From Acidimicrobiaceae bacterium (lineage in GTDB: Bacteria > Actinomycetota > Acidimicrobiia > Acidimicrobiales > Poriferisodalaceae), in assembly GCA_905182565.1 (NCBI GenBank), contig CAJJCB010000027.1, forward strand, positions 303,956 to 367,955: DNA of 64,000 nucleotides. Direction: 5' to 3'. This document shows positions 28,502 through 37,195 of this stretch, in pieces. The notes under the pieces are model-generated. The model had not been told where the DNA came from and made no database searches. It saw only the letters and a program-made list of their open reading frames with translations. A program made the translations under genes and the position numbers. The number at the start of each line of letters is the position of its first letter. Position 1 is the first letter of the stretch.

Positions 28502-30210
28502 TTAGCCGAGGGAGCTGACTGGGTCAGTGTCTCGTCCTGATCTGATCAGAGTGCCTGGTCGAGCATCCGTAAAATCACCATTAGCTACTGCTTCTTCTCC
28601 ATTAATAAATACGTGGTGCATCCCATTAGCTTCTCCGTAGAGTCTCCAACCTCCGCCAGGGAGATCTTCACGGACGGTTATTTCTTTTGGTCCGATTAGA
28701 TCAGGGTCAAAGACTACGAGATCAGCATGCCAACCTTCTTGAATACGGCCTCGTTCCTTCAAACCGTATAGCCGTGCAGGTTGGTCGGTAATTTTCTGAA
28801 TAACGGTTTCTAATTCCATGAGTTCCTTGTCGCGCGCAGCTTCAAGTAACACAGTTGAGTAATTAAACGTAGCTAGAAAATCTAGATGAGCTCCGGCGTC
28901 TGACGCTCCGATAAGACAACGATCATCATTCCAGAGGCTTTGACGTAATTTCCAAGATGCTTCATTGTCTCCAGCTGCTGGTGGGTACAAGCCTGTTTTG
29001 AGGTCGTCAGCTACTACTAGCTCACATAGAGCATCCCAAGCAGATTGGTTCTGTTCTTCTGCAATGCTTCCAATGGTGCGGCCTTCGAAATGTTTTAATT
29101 CGCTTCTGGTCACTTCTCCTACGGTTAGGCGCTCCCAACGAGCGATACCTCGAAAAGCACTAGGTTGTTGTGCATCATCATTCAATTGGGCTCGCCGGTC
29201 TGGGTCTGATAGGAGAGCTATTTTTTCGTCAGCCGGCAGAGCCATAGGTTCAGTCCAACCGTGCAAAGTGTCGAGGAGGAAACCGTTCTCGAAGCAGAGG
29301 CGACTCTCAGCGGGCATAGGAGCGGTGAGTGCTATGACTTTTCCGCCCTGGCGAGCAGCGTAGTTACTGGCTTCTAACTTTTCGTAAATAATATCGCTTT
29401 GACGATCGTTTGCGAAAATGACGTTCCAATTGAGAGGCTTGTCTGCAGCAACTGACATGTCAGTTAAAAGCTGGTAGACGTCATCATCGAATCTTTCAAT
29501 GGTGGGGATAAATTCAAGTGCGACGGCCTGGTTCCGCGCAAGACAGAGCAGAGCTCAACTAGTTCTTCTTTAGTGGCATGTCGTGAAGGAACTGACTCGC
29601 CATCGGCGTCATTGTGGGTTTTGGCCCAGGAGGAGCTGAAACCGAGCCCACCCGCCTCAATGCTTTGAGCCAAAAGCTTTTTCATTTCCGCTAAATCATG
29701 ATCTGAAGCGGGTTCTGAAACAGACCTTTCGCCCATAACAACGCGCCGTATTGCGCTATGACCAACGAGGAACCCGGCATTGGGCATGAGCGTTCCCTCA
29801 ATGGCGTTCAGGTACTCATCGAAAGATTCCCAATTCCATGGGACTCCTTCTTGAAGTGAACTCAGTGGCATACCTTCGACACGAGCTAACATGCGCATTA
29901 AATAATCACCGTGCTCGGGAGCTATAGGCGCAATGCTGAAACCGCAGTTACCTCCGATTACCGTTGTGACACCGTGCAGTGGTGACGGCGAGAGTGTCGT
30001 GTCCCAAAACACTTGAGCATCAAAATGGGTATGGACATCAACGAAACCTGGAGCCACGATAAGACCCGAAGCATCTATGGTGCGTTTCGCCTCATCATCG
30101 ACTACATCAATGGCTACGATTCGTCCATCTTTGATGCCGATATCACCTATCCGGCGAGATTCGCCTGAGCCATCTACAATTGTCCCGTTACGAATAATAA
30201 GATCGAGCAT
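28502..30210 (-). pseudogene. N-acyl-D-amino-acid deacylase / D-aminoacylase, frameshifted
   Basis: Two overlapping-frame pieces of one amidohydrolase of about 570 residues. The 5' piece (30210 to 29464) has the dihydroorotase-like start LIIRNGTIVDGSGESRRIGD, metal motif HTHFDAQVFWD and the GNCGFSIAP cysteine. The 3' piece (to 28502) carries GASDAGAHLDFLATF and the C-terminal beta domain. In the second frame the family sequence continues upstream as ALEFIPTIERFDDDVYQLL, overlapping the out-of-frame tail of the first piece. The shift lies near 29535-29547 and looks like one missing base. No slippery heptamer is visible, so a broken gene or a sequencing error is more likely than programmed frameshifting. 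Confidence 0.8.
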
Positions 30211-30258
30211 CTTTTCACCTTTGAATATCTTTAAGAAACTATCGCGTTAGGAGCTCTA

Positions 30259-31014
30259 TTGTCTCAGAATGTACGTATCGATTTGTCATACAAGGGAACC
30301 TCTTTCCGAGGTTTCGCAGAAAATAACGGTGTTAGAACAGTTGCTGGAGTTCTTCGTTCAGCTTTGGAACAGGTACTTGGCGGTTCGATTCCGCTCAATG
30401 TGGCTGGGCGAACAGATGCTGGGGTTCACGCTCTTCGACAAGTTGTTTCGTTTCGAACTGCGAATAAGAAGCTGGATCCTAGCAAACTTCAACGATCTTT
30501 AAATCGCTTATGTGCTCCTGATATTTCAGTTCAAAATGTTTCCCTTGTCCCAGAAAGCTTCGACGCTCGATTTTCTGCAGTTAGAAGAAGCTATAGGTAC
30601 ACGATAAATAATTCGTTAGTCTCAGATCCGCTTAAACAAGATCTTGAGTGGCATGTTCGGCAAGCGTTGAGTATCGAAGCTATGAATGCTGCTGCGAAAA
30701 ACTTCGAAGGTGACCATGACTTCACATCGTTTTGTCGACGGAGAAAGGATAAGCCTGATGCGACAATGAATAGGAGTGTTTATGAGGCTAACTGGCAGAA
30801 AGTAGAAGAAAATCGTCTCTCTTTTTCAATTTCTGCGGCGGCTTTTTGCCATCAAATGGTTCGTTCGATAGTGGGGTTTTGTGTAGCTGTTGGCGTGGGC
30901 GATAGAGCCCCTGAGGATGTAATTACTACTTTAGAAGCAAAAGACCGGTCAATCGCGACGCTGATAGCTCCCTCAAAAGGGTTGACTCTGGTGGAAGTTT
31001 CTTACGCTCTATAG
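30259..31014 (+). CDS. truA: tRNA pseudouridine(38-40) synthase
   Basis: Makes pseudouridine at positions 38-40 of the tRNA anticodon stem-loop. The catalytic Asp is D53 in AGRTDAGVHAL; FDARFSAVRRSYRYTINN and HQMVRSIVGFCVAVG are family blocks. It has 251 residues. The start is TTG with GGAG five bases upstream. It lies divergent from the aminoacylase with only 48 bases between them, so its promoter must be very compact or lie further upstream. Confidence 0.95.
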   Translation: MSQNVRIDLSYKGTSFRGFAENNGVRTVAGVLRSALEQVLGGSIPLNVAGRTDAGVHALRQVVSFRTANKKLDPSKLQRSLNRLCAPDISVQNVSLVPESFDARFSAVRRSYRYTINNSLVSDPLKQDLEWHVRQALSIEAMNAAAKNFEGDHDFTSFCRRRKDKPDATMNRSVYEANWQKVEENRLSFSISAAAFCHQMVRSIVGFCVAVGVGDRAPEDVITTLEAKDRSIATLIAPSKGLTLVEVSYAL

Positions 31015-31055
31015 CGTTTTGTTGGGAACTCTTTTCAAAATGGATGGCTCACAGT

Positions 31056-31084
31056 TTGCCGTTCTCCTTACTCTCCCGTAGCCT
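31056..31084 (+). promoter_or_regulatory. Candidate promoter for rplM-rpsI
   Basis: TTGCCG (31056-31061), 17-base spacer, TAGCCT (31079-31084), which fits the actinobacterial TANNNT -10. A transcript starting about seven bases later would begin just at the leader hairpins. This is consensus matching only. Confidence 0.35.
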
Positions 31085-31093
31085 TGGATCCCG

Positions 31094-31135
31094 GTCCCAA
31101 AATTTGTGGGACTAGCGTGGACCAGACTAAGGTCC
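31094..31135 (+). promoter_or_regulatory. Tandem hairpins in the rplM leader
   Basis: Two consecutive stems: GTCCCA/TGGGAC (31094-31099 with 31107-31112) and GGACC/GGTCC (31119-31123 with 31131-31135). They lie 43 bases before the rplM start with no U-tract. They are candidates for uL13 feedback control; the function is inferred. Confidence 0.4.
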
Positions 31136-31177
31136 CGTATTTCCCTTCCATATTAATTAATTTGAGGTTGGCGCACC

Positions 31178-31627
31178 GTGCGTACCTATGCCCCCAAAGC
31201 CAGTGAGATTGAACGACAATGGTTTATTGTCGATGCCGAGAATCTTGTACTAGGCAGAATGTCCACTGAGATAGCTCGAATTCTTCGAGGAAAACACAAA
31301 CCGACGTTTGCTCCGTATATCGATGGTGGCGATCATGTGATTGTGATTAATGCATCGAAAGTCGTTTTGACTAGTAATAAAATGCAAACAAAGCTGATCC
31401 ATCGCCATTCGGGTTATGTTGGCGGACTTAAAACGCAAACTTACGGTGAGTTTTTAAAGAAAAAACCTAAGGACGCTATTCGCCGAACAATAAAAGGAAT
31501 GCTCCCAAGGAATCGCTTGGGTGCACAAATGATTACGAAACTTAAAGTATATGCAGGGTCTGACCACCCGCATGCTGCTCAAAATCCGACCGTGCTCGTT
31601 CTCGACCACGCTAAAAAAGCTAGTTGA
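31178..31627 (+). CDS. rplM: 50S ribosomal protein uL13
   Basis: uL13, an early 50S assembly protein, 149 residues. It has [40 protein letters not shown] and [20 protein letters not shown]. The start is GTG. It forms a two-gene operon with rpsI. Confidence 0.97.
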   Translation: MRTYAPKASEIERQWFIVDAENLVLGRMSTEIARILRGKHKPTFAPYIDGGDHVIVINASKVVLTSNKMQTKLIHRHSGYVGGLKTQTYGEFLKKKPKDAIRRTIKGMLPRNRLGAQMITKLKVYAGSDHPHAAQNPTVLVLDHAKKAS

Positions 31628-31641
31628 AAACGGAGAACGAC

Positions 31642-32034
31642 GTGACTTCCCCTCTTACACAGACAACCGGACGACGCAAAGAAGCTGTTGCTCGAGTGAG
31701 ACTTCGCCCAGGGACGGGTGTAATCACATGCAACCGGCGCTCGTTTGAAGACTATTTCACCTCATCGAGCCATCGGCTTTTAGTAACTGAGCCCTTGAGG
31801 ATTACCGAGCAAGCCGAAGCGTATGATGTTGATGTGACGCTGCATGGTGGTGGGCCCGCTGGCCAAGCTGGGGCAGTTCGCCTTGGAATAGCACGCGCTT
31901 TGATTGAGCTTGATCCTGAAAAAAGACCTCAATTGAAAGCAGCTGGTCTGCTTACTCGTGACAGTCGAGCTAAGGAAAGCAAGAAATACGGACTCAAAAA
32001 AGCTCGTAAGGCACCTCAGTACTCGAAGCGTTAG
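31642..32034 (+). CDS. rpsI: 30S ribosomal protein uS9
   Basis: uS9, whose C-terminal tail reaches the P-site tRNA. The tail KAPQYSKR is intact. I chose the GTG at 31642 ([20 protein letters not shown]) because GGAG sits six bases upstream. An in-frame TTG at 31624 overlapping the rplM stop (TTGA) would add six residues. It has 130 residues from the GTG. Confidence 0.95.
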   Translation: MTSPLTQTTGRRKEAVARVRLRPGTGVITCNRRSFEDYFTSSSHRLLVTEPLRITEQAEAYDVDVTLHGGGPAGQAGAVRLGIARALIELDPEKRPQLKAAGLLTRDSRAKESKKYGLKKARKAPQYSKR

Positions 32035-32048
32035 CCCATAATTACCAA

Positions 32049-33383
32049 ATGACGTTGTCGTTTGGCACTGATGGTGTTCGCGGAATTGCGCATACTGAAC
32101 TAACAGCTAGGTACGTACAACTTTTTGGGCGGGCCGCGTCTGAAGAATTTGAGAGTTGTTCCTGGTTGGTTGGGCGCGATACCCGAGAGTCGGGTCTACA
32201 TCTGGCGAAATCTCTAGCAAACGGTTTAGCTTCGACGCGCGGTGAGGTGTTTGATTTGGGGGTGGTCCCGACCCCGTTAGTCGCAGCGGCTTCAAAAATT
32301 GAAGAAATGCCCGCAGTGATGGTTTCAGCTTCTCACAATATTTGGTCTGATAATGGACTCAAAATATTTGGGCCAGGTGGAATAAAACTTTCAGATGATT
32401 GCCAGAATTCGATTGAGCAACGTCTCAAAAATCTATTAGAGACTGAATCTGAGGAAATTTCGGACCAGCTGGCAACTCCGTATTTAGAACCGGATGCAGA
32501 TTATTTGACCTCGCTTGTTTCTTCTTTGGAAGGGCGAGATCTCAAAGGTCAGCGAATAGTAATTGATTGTGCGAACGGAGCTGCTTCCCAAATCGCGCCG
32601 AAAGTATTTTTAGCTCTGGAAGCGGATCTAATTGTTATTAATGCGGAGCCCAATGGGCGAAATATTAATGCGGGTTGTGGCTCCAACCAACCTCGAATGC
32701 TTCAAGAAAAAGTATTGGCAACAAAGGCTGATCTTGGACTGGCATTAGATGGTGACGCCGATCGGCTCATAGCAGTGAGTAGCGATGGCGCAGTTGTAGA
32801 TGGTGATCAGATGTTGTGTCTTTTTGCAACTGATTTTGCAAGCCGGGACCTCCTCCAATCGCAAGCTGTTGTTGTAACTGTTATGTCAAATATGGGGCTG
32901 CTGAGGGCAATGGCCCAAAATAATATTCGAGTAGAACAGACGTTGGTAGGAGACAGAAACGTTCTCGCTGCGATGAATGAACAAGGAATTGAGCTCGGTG
33001 GTGAACAATCAGGTCACATTATTTTTGGTCAACATTCGACCACAGGTGATGGAATTTTAAGTGGAGTCTTACTCGCAGATCTAATGAAACGGCGCGGAGG
33101 CGACACTGTCGCCATAGCTGCCTCAGCGATGAAACAACATCCACAAGTTCTCATCAATGTTGCTGTAGCTGGCATGAGAATTGATGTTGAAAAGGTGTTT
33201 GCGCAGGAAATAATTAATGCAACTAGCAAGTTAAACGACACAGGTAGAGTTTTGGTGAGAGCTAGCGGCACTGAGCCGATGGTGCGAGTGATGGTAGAAG
33301 CAGAGACTGAAGAAACTGCTACAAGTGTTGCTATGGCTCTGGCTCATGAGATTGAAAATCATGTGATTGGGCCCCTGCCTTAA
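32049..33383 (+). CDS. glmM: Phosphoglucosamine mutase
   Basis: Interconverts glucosamine-6-phosphate and glucosamine-1-phosphate on the way to UDP-GlcNAc. The phosphoserine is S95 in MVSASHN (followed by I instead of the usual P). The Mg loop is DGDADR, and the phosphate-binding RASGTEPMVRVM is near the C-terminus. It has 444 residues, the normal length. It sits directly before an enlarged glmS, so the two steps of amino-sugar synthesis are adjacent. Confidence 0.97.
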   Translation: MTLSFGTDGVRGIAHTELTARYVQLFGRAASEEFESCSWLVGRDTRESGLHLAKSLANGLASTRGEVFDLGVVPTPLVAAASKIEEMPAVMVSASHNIWSDNGLKIFGPGGIKLSDDCQNSIEQRLKNLLETESEEISDQLATPYLEPDADYLTSLVSSLEGRDLKGQRIVIDCANGAASQIAPKVFLALEADLIVINAEPNGRNINAGCGSNQPRMLQEKVLATKADLGLALDGDADRLIAVSSDGAVVDGDQMLCLFATDFASRDLLQSQAVVVTVMSNMGLLRAMAQNNIRVEQTLVGDRNVLAAMNEQGIELGGEQSGHIIFGQHSTTGDGILSGVLLADLMKRRGGDTVAIAASAMKQHPQVLINVAVAGMRIDVEKVFAQEIINATSKLNDTGRVLVRASGTEPMVRVMVEAETEETATSVAMALAHEIENHVIGPLP

Positions 33384-33415
33384 CCTGGGTACTAACGCCG
33401 AGTACCCTCATTGAT

Positions 33416-36400
33416 ATGTGTGGGATAATTGCGGTGTTAAGGAAAACTGATATTAGACCTCCGCTTGAAGGTAGCTATGTAGTTTCGGTTCTCGTTGAAG
33501 CAGATGAGAGGCTAAGTAAGGTATCGGGTGAAGACCCAAGCCTCCACATTGAGCTGTCACTGATAGCTGAATTGTTGACGCAAGCGAATATTTCTCTTCG
33601 TTCGATGCCCGGTGTACGGCTTTTAATTTCGGATAGTTCAGTCAGAGAAAAATGTAGAAAAGTAATTGAATCAATAAACAATCAGTATCAAAAACTAGAA
33701 TTGGTACTTGATCAAAAATCTGAAAACTTAGAAGACCTCAATGCTTCAGTAAGTAGTGGACGTGATGCCGCATGGGCGATCGCAGAGGACCGGTTAAGAA
33801 ACGCCTTAGCGATAATAGATTTAGCTAAAGACTCGATGTCAGAGAACGCGGTCAGTTCTTATTGGTCTATCCAGACTGCTCTTTCTTCTTTGGATCGTAT
33901 GGAAGTTCGTGGGCGAGATTCAGCTGGGTTGCAAATTTTTGTCGCTAATAAGAGTGTTGATCTTTCGCAAACGTTAGATAGTTCAGTTTCTGGCCGGCTT
34001 CTTGATACCTTGTTCACTTCTGGTGCTCTTCGTACCGTCGGGAAATCGCTGGTATTTGTATACAAAGTTTCTTCTGCTATAGGAGAGCTTGGTGAAAATA
34101 CACGTGAATTGCGGAAGGCAATAACCAGCGATCAGCTTTTGAAGCGTTGCCTTAACCTGTCTGGCTCAAAAGTTTCAGTGATCGGTCATACGAGATGGGC
34201 AAGCGTAGGAATTATTTCGGAAGCAAATGCTCACCCTGTGGACTCAACAGAAAGCAATGAAAAAAGTGGTCCTTATGTAGCAGCAGTTCTTAACGGAGAC
34301 GTTGATAATTTTGCTGATCTAAAAGTCTCTCACCGGCTGGCTATAGCGCCAGAAATAACAACCGATGCAAAAGTTGTTCCTGTGCTAATTAGTCAATCTC
34401 TCCAAGGTGGGAAGAATTTTTTAGAAGCTTTTCGTTCCACTGTTCGAGAATTTGAAGGATCAGTTGCGATAGCGGCTCATGCAGAAACAGACGAAGAACA
34501 AATAGCTATTGCCCTGCGAGGAAGCGGGCAAGGCCTTTATGTAGGGATGGCAGAAGGCGTTTTCGTTGTAGCCAGCGAACCGTACGGTTTGGTTGAAGAA
34601 ACAGACAAATATCTCCGAATGGATGGCGAGAGCCTTAGAGCTGGTCAGGGTCCAGGTGGAAATGGTCAGATCATAATTTTGGATGCTGAAAATGCTGGTG
34701 AAAGAATCGGAATTAAGCGAATTTCCTATGATGGTCTTGATCTAGGAGTAGCCGCTGAAGAAATTACTAAACGAGAGATTACGACTCGGGATATAGACCG
34801 TGGTGATGCTCCACATTTTTTGCTAAAAGAGATCTCTGAAGCTCCAGAGTCATTTCGTAAAACTTTACGCGGGCGAATTGTTGAAAATGAAGATGGCACT
34901 CTCAAGGTTGTTCTTGGAGCGAGAACCATCCCCGATTACGTAGCTACTAAATTAGAAAATGGGTCTTTCAACCGATTAGTCGCTATTGGCCAAGGCACGG
35001 CTGCTATCGCAGCTCAAGTAATCCCGCAGTTCCTCTCACCACTAACTGAAGAGAACAAATTAATTGTTGAGGCTCAATTAGCCACAGAGTTTAGTGGGTT
35101 TCAATTGACGGATGATATGTCGGATACTTTGGTTGTGGCGGTTAGCCAATCTGGAACGACAACAGACACCAACAGAACAGTCGATTTAGCTCGTGCCAGA
35201 GGAGCCACCGTTATTGCTATCGTTAACAGACGTTCCAGCGAATTAGCAGAAAAAGCAGATGGAGTGTTGTACACCTCTGATGGTCGAGATATAGAGATGT
35301 CGGTCGCGTCAACAAAAGCATTTTATGCTCAGATAGCTGCTGGTATTCTTCTTGCGCAGGCAATAGCGGAAAAGCTACCTGGATCAAAAAAACTCGAACC
35401 AGGTGTTTTGAAAGGCCTACGAGAATTGCCTGCAGCAATGAACCAAATAATTGCCGATCGTCATATTGTTGCAAAAGTGGCTCAGCGTCATGCCCCTGCT
35501 AAAAGGTACTGGGCAATAGTGGGTAACGGTGCGAACCGGATCGCTGCAAAAGAAGTTCGTATAAAATTGTCAGAACTTTGTTATAAATCAATTGCTGAAG
35601 ACGCAACGGAAGACAAAAAACACATAGACCTCTCATCAGAACCTCTTATTTTTGTTTGTGCAGCAGGGCTTACTGGTTCCAATGTTGATGACATAGCTAA
35701 AGAAGTAGCAATTTACCGAGCGCATAAGGCCACTCCCATCGTGGTTGCTAGCGAAGAGGAGTCTCGCTTTTCTGCCGCGTCTGAACTCATTACGGTGCCT
35801 CGCGTGCACCCGGCACTTGATTTCATATTGAGTACGACTGTAGGACATCTCTTTGGCTATGAAGCGGCAGTGGCAATTGATCATCAAGCGCTTCCTTTAA
35901 GAGAGATGCGTTCAATCCTTGAATCGAAGATTGAGACCGGTATTTTGCCTGAAGGTTCATTAGATAAAATTTATGACGAACTTCGTGAGCCTGCTAGCCG
36001 CTTCCTTAGTGGATTGCGAAGCGGAGCCTACGACGGTCATTTGGAAGCAAGTACTGCAACAAGTCTGACAACGATTCTCAGATATGGGCTTGGGACTGCT
36101 GCTTTGGACTCCTACCAACTAGACGTCGGGAAAGTTGGACGTCCGGGAGTGGTGGTTGAAGACTTAGTTATTGCTCTGAGTCGCGCTATTGACGAACTTA
36201 CCCGACCAATCGATGCGATAAAGCATCAAGCTAAAACTGTGACGGTCGGTATCTCAAGATCGGATGAGACTCTGCTCCAGTCAGATCTTGTTAGAGAAGC
36301 CTTGCAAGCTGGTGCACCTCGGGACCGACTCTCTTATCGGGAGTTGAGAGCGTTATTAGCTCTTGATCCAGCGGTGGCGAAGGTGATCGGATATACGAGG

Positions 36401-36826
36401 TATCGGATAGAAGGAAATGTAGATGATGAAGCAACCATTCAAGTAATAGATCGTGGTGGGATCGCCAGGGAAATCAATTCTCGGACCACGACTAATTCTG
36501 TTCTTCGTGGGAGTAAACACCGTGCTGCGTTCGAACGAGAAGTGACCGTAAGCCAAGGCAGCGATGGTCGAAACGTCATCCACATTCCTGAGATAAAAGA
36601 TGGGGAAACTACCGGGCTTACCTTGTTGCATTGTCGATTTGAAGAAAAAATGAGCGCTGCGCAAACCCGCAGTGTGCTGGAAGGTTACCGAGGGAGATAC
36701 GGCGCGTTGAAAGACGCTGTCACTGAATCTCAACCATTTTTTCGCGATGATCTTTTAGAAACTATTCCAATAGTCAATCTCCTTACTAAGCCGGTGTACG
36801 TCTTAGCTGAATTGTGGATGCCGTGA
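33416..36826 (+). CDS. glmS: Glutamine--fructose-6-phosphate aminotransferase-like protein, enlarged
   Basis: Recognisable GlmS of 1136 residues against the usual ~610. Cys2 (MCGIIAVLRK) is the glutaminase nucleophile. The next glutaminase block, MEVRGRDSAG, begins only at residue 162, so about 145 residues are inserted in the domain. GHTRWASVG (257-265) and the NGDVDNF loop (293-299) follow. The first SIS domain has SQSGTTTDT (577-585) and DIEMSVASTKAF (625-636). The second has a Glu/His pair in KLSELCY...EDKKHIDL, matching E488 and H504 of E. coli. The usual C-terminal NLAKSVTVE tail with its catalytic lysine is not seen; about 300 unfamiliar residues replace it. The glmM neighbour supports a GlmS role. 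Confidence 0.85.
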   Translation: MCGIIAVLRKTDIRPPLEGSYVVSVLVEADERLSKVSGEDPSLHIELSLIAELLTQANISLRSMPGVRLLISDSSVREKCRKVIESINNQYQKLELVLDQKSENLEDLNASVSSGRDAAWAIAEDRLRNALAIIDLAKDSMSENAVSSYWSIQTALSSLDRMEVRGRDSAGLQIFVANKSVDLSQTLDSSVSGRLLDTLFTSGALRTVGKSLVFVYKVSSAIGELGENTRELRKAITSDQLLKRCLNLSGSKVSVIGHTRWASVGIISEANAHPVDSTESNEKSGPYVAAVLNGDVDNFADLKVSHRLAIAPEITTDAKVVPVLISQSLQGGKNFLEAFRSTVREFEGSVAIAAHAETDEEQIAIALRGSGQGLYVGMAEGVFVVASEPYGLVEETDKYLRMDGESLRAGQGPGGNGQIIILDAENAGERIGIKRISYDGLDLGVAAEEITKREITTRDIDRGDAPHFLLKEISEAPESFRKTLRGRIVENEDGTLKVVLGARTIPDYVATKLENGSFNRLVAIGQGTAAIAAQVIPQFLSPLTEENKLIVEAQLATEFSGFQLTDDMSDTLVVAVSQSGTTTDTNRTVDLARARGATVIAIVNRRSSELAEKADGVLYTSDGRDIEMSVASTKAFYAQIAAGILLAQAIAEKLPGSKKLEPGVLKGLRELPAAMNQIIADRHIVAKVAQRHAPAKRYWAIVGNGANRIAAKEVRIKLSELCYKSIAEDATEDKKHIDLSSEPLIFVCAAGLTGSNVDDIAKEVAIYRAHKATPIVVASEEESRFSAASELITVPRVHPALDFILSTTVGHLFGYEAAVAIDHQALPLREMRSILESKIETGILPEGSLDKIYDELREPASRFLSGLRSGAYDGHLEASTATSLTTILRYGLGTAALDSYQLDVGKVGRPGVVVEDLVIALSRAIDELTRPIDAIKHQAKTVTVGISRSDETLLQSDLVREALQAGAPRDRLSYRELRALLALDPAVAKVIGYTRYRIEGNVDDEATIQVIDRGGIAREINSRTTTNSVLRGSKHRAAFEREVTVSQGSDGRNVIHIPEIKDGETTGLTLLHCRFEEKMSAAQTRSVLEGYRGRYGALKDAVTESQPFFRDDLLETIPIVNLLTKPVYVLAELWMP

Positions 36827-37188
36827 TCGGAATTGGGTTAGACGTTGTTGATGTAGAAAGAATGCGGACGGTCCTTAGCCGAAGAGCGGCAATCAAAGAA
36901 CGGCTTTTTACAAGATCCGAGCAACATTACGCTGAATCTAGTATCGATTCAGTTCAAAGGTTTGCTGCGCGTTTTGCAGCGAAAGAAGCGGTTATGAAAG
37001 CACTCGGGGTAGGGCTCGGTTCAGTAAAATTTCGAGATATAGAAGTTGTAAAATTAGATAGTGGGAAACCAACGCTGGAACTTCATGGGCAGGCAGCCGT
37101 GTTAGCTGATTTAGCTGGTATCAGGAAGTGGCACCTATCGATGAGCCACACGGCACTTGTAGCTGAAGCCATAGTTGTCGCCGAATAA
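36814..37188 (+). CDS. acpS: Holo-[acyl-carrier-protein] synthase
   Basis: Transfers phosphopantetheine from CoA to ACP. The Mg-binding GIGLDVVDVERM is at the N-terminus and FAARFAAKEAVMKALG holds the second motif; SMSHTALVAEAIVV ends the protein. It has 124 residues from the GTG at 36814. The GTG three codons later overlaps the glmS stop as GTGA and gives the more typical start MIGIGLDVV, so it may be the real one. Confidence 0.93.
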   Translation: MDAVIGIGLDVVDVERMRTVLSRRAAIKERLFTRSEQHYAESSIDSVQRFAARFAAKEAVMKALGVGLGSVKFRDIEVVKLDSGKPTLELHGQAAVLADLAGIRKWHLSMSHTALVAEAIVVAE

Positions 37189-37195
37189 CGCCGAA

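Noticed and set aside
29464..29550. Programmed ribosomal frameshift in the aminoacylase
   Set aside because: No slippery heptamer or obvious downstream structure at the frame change, and the family is not known to use frameshifting. A mutation or sequencing error is simpler.
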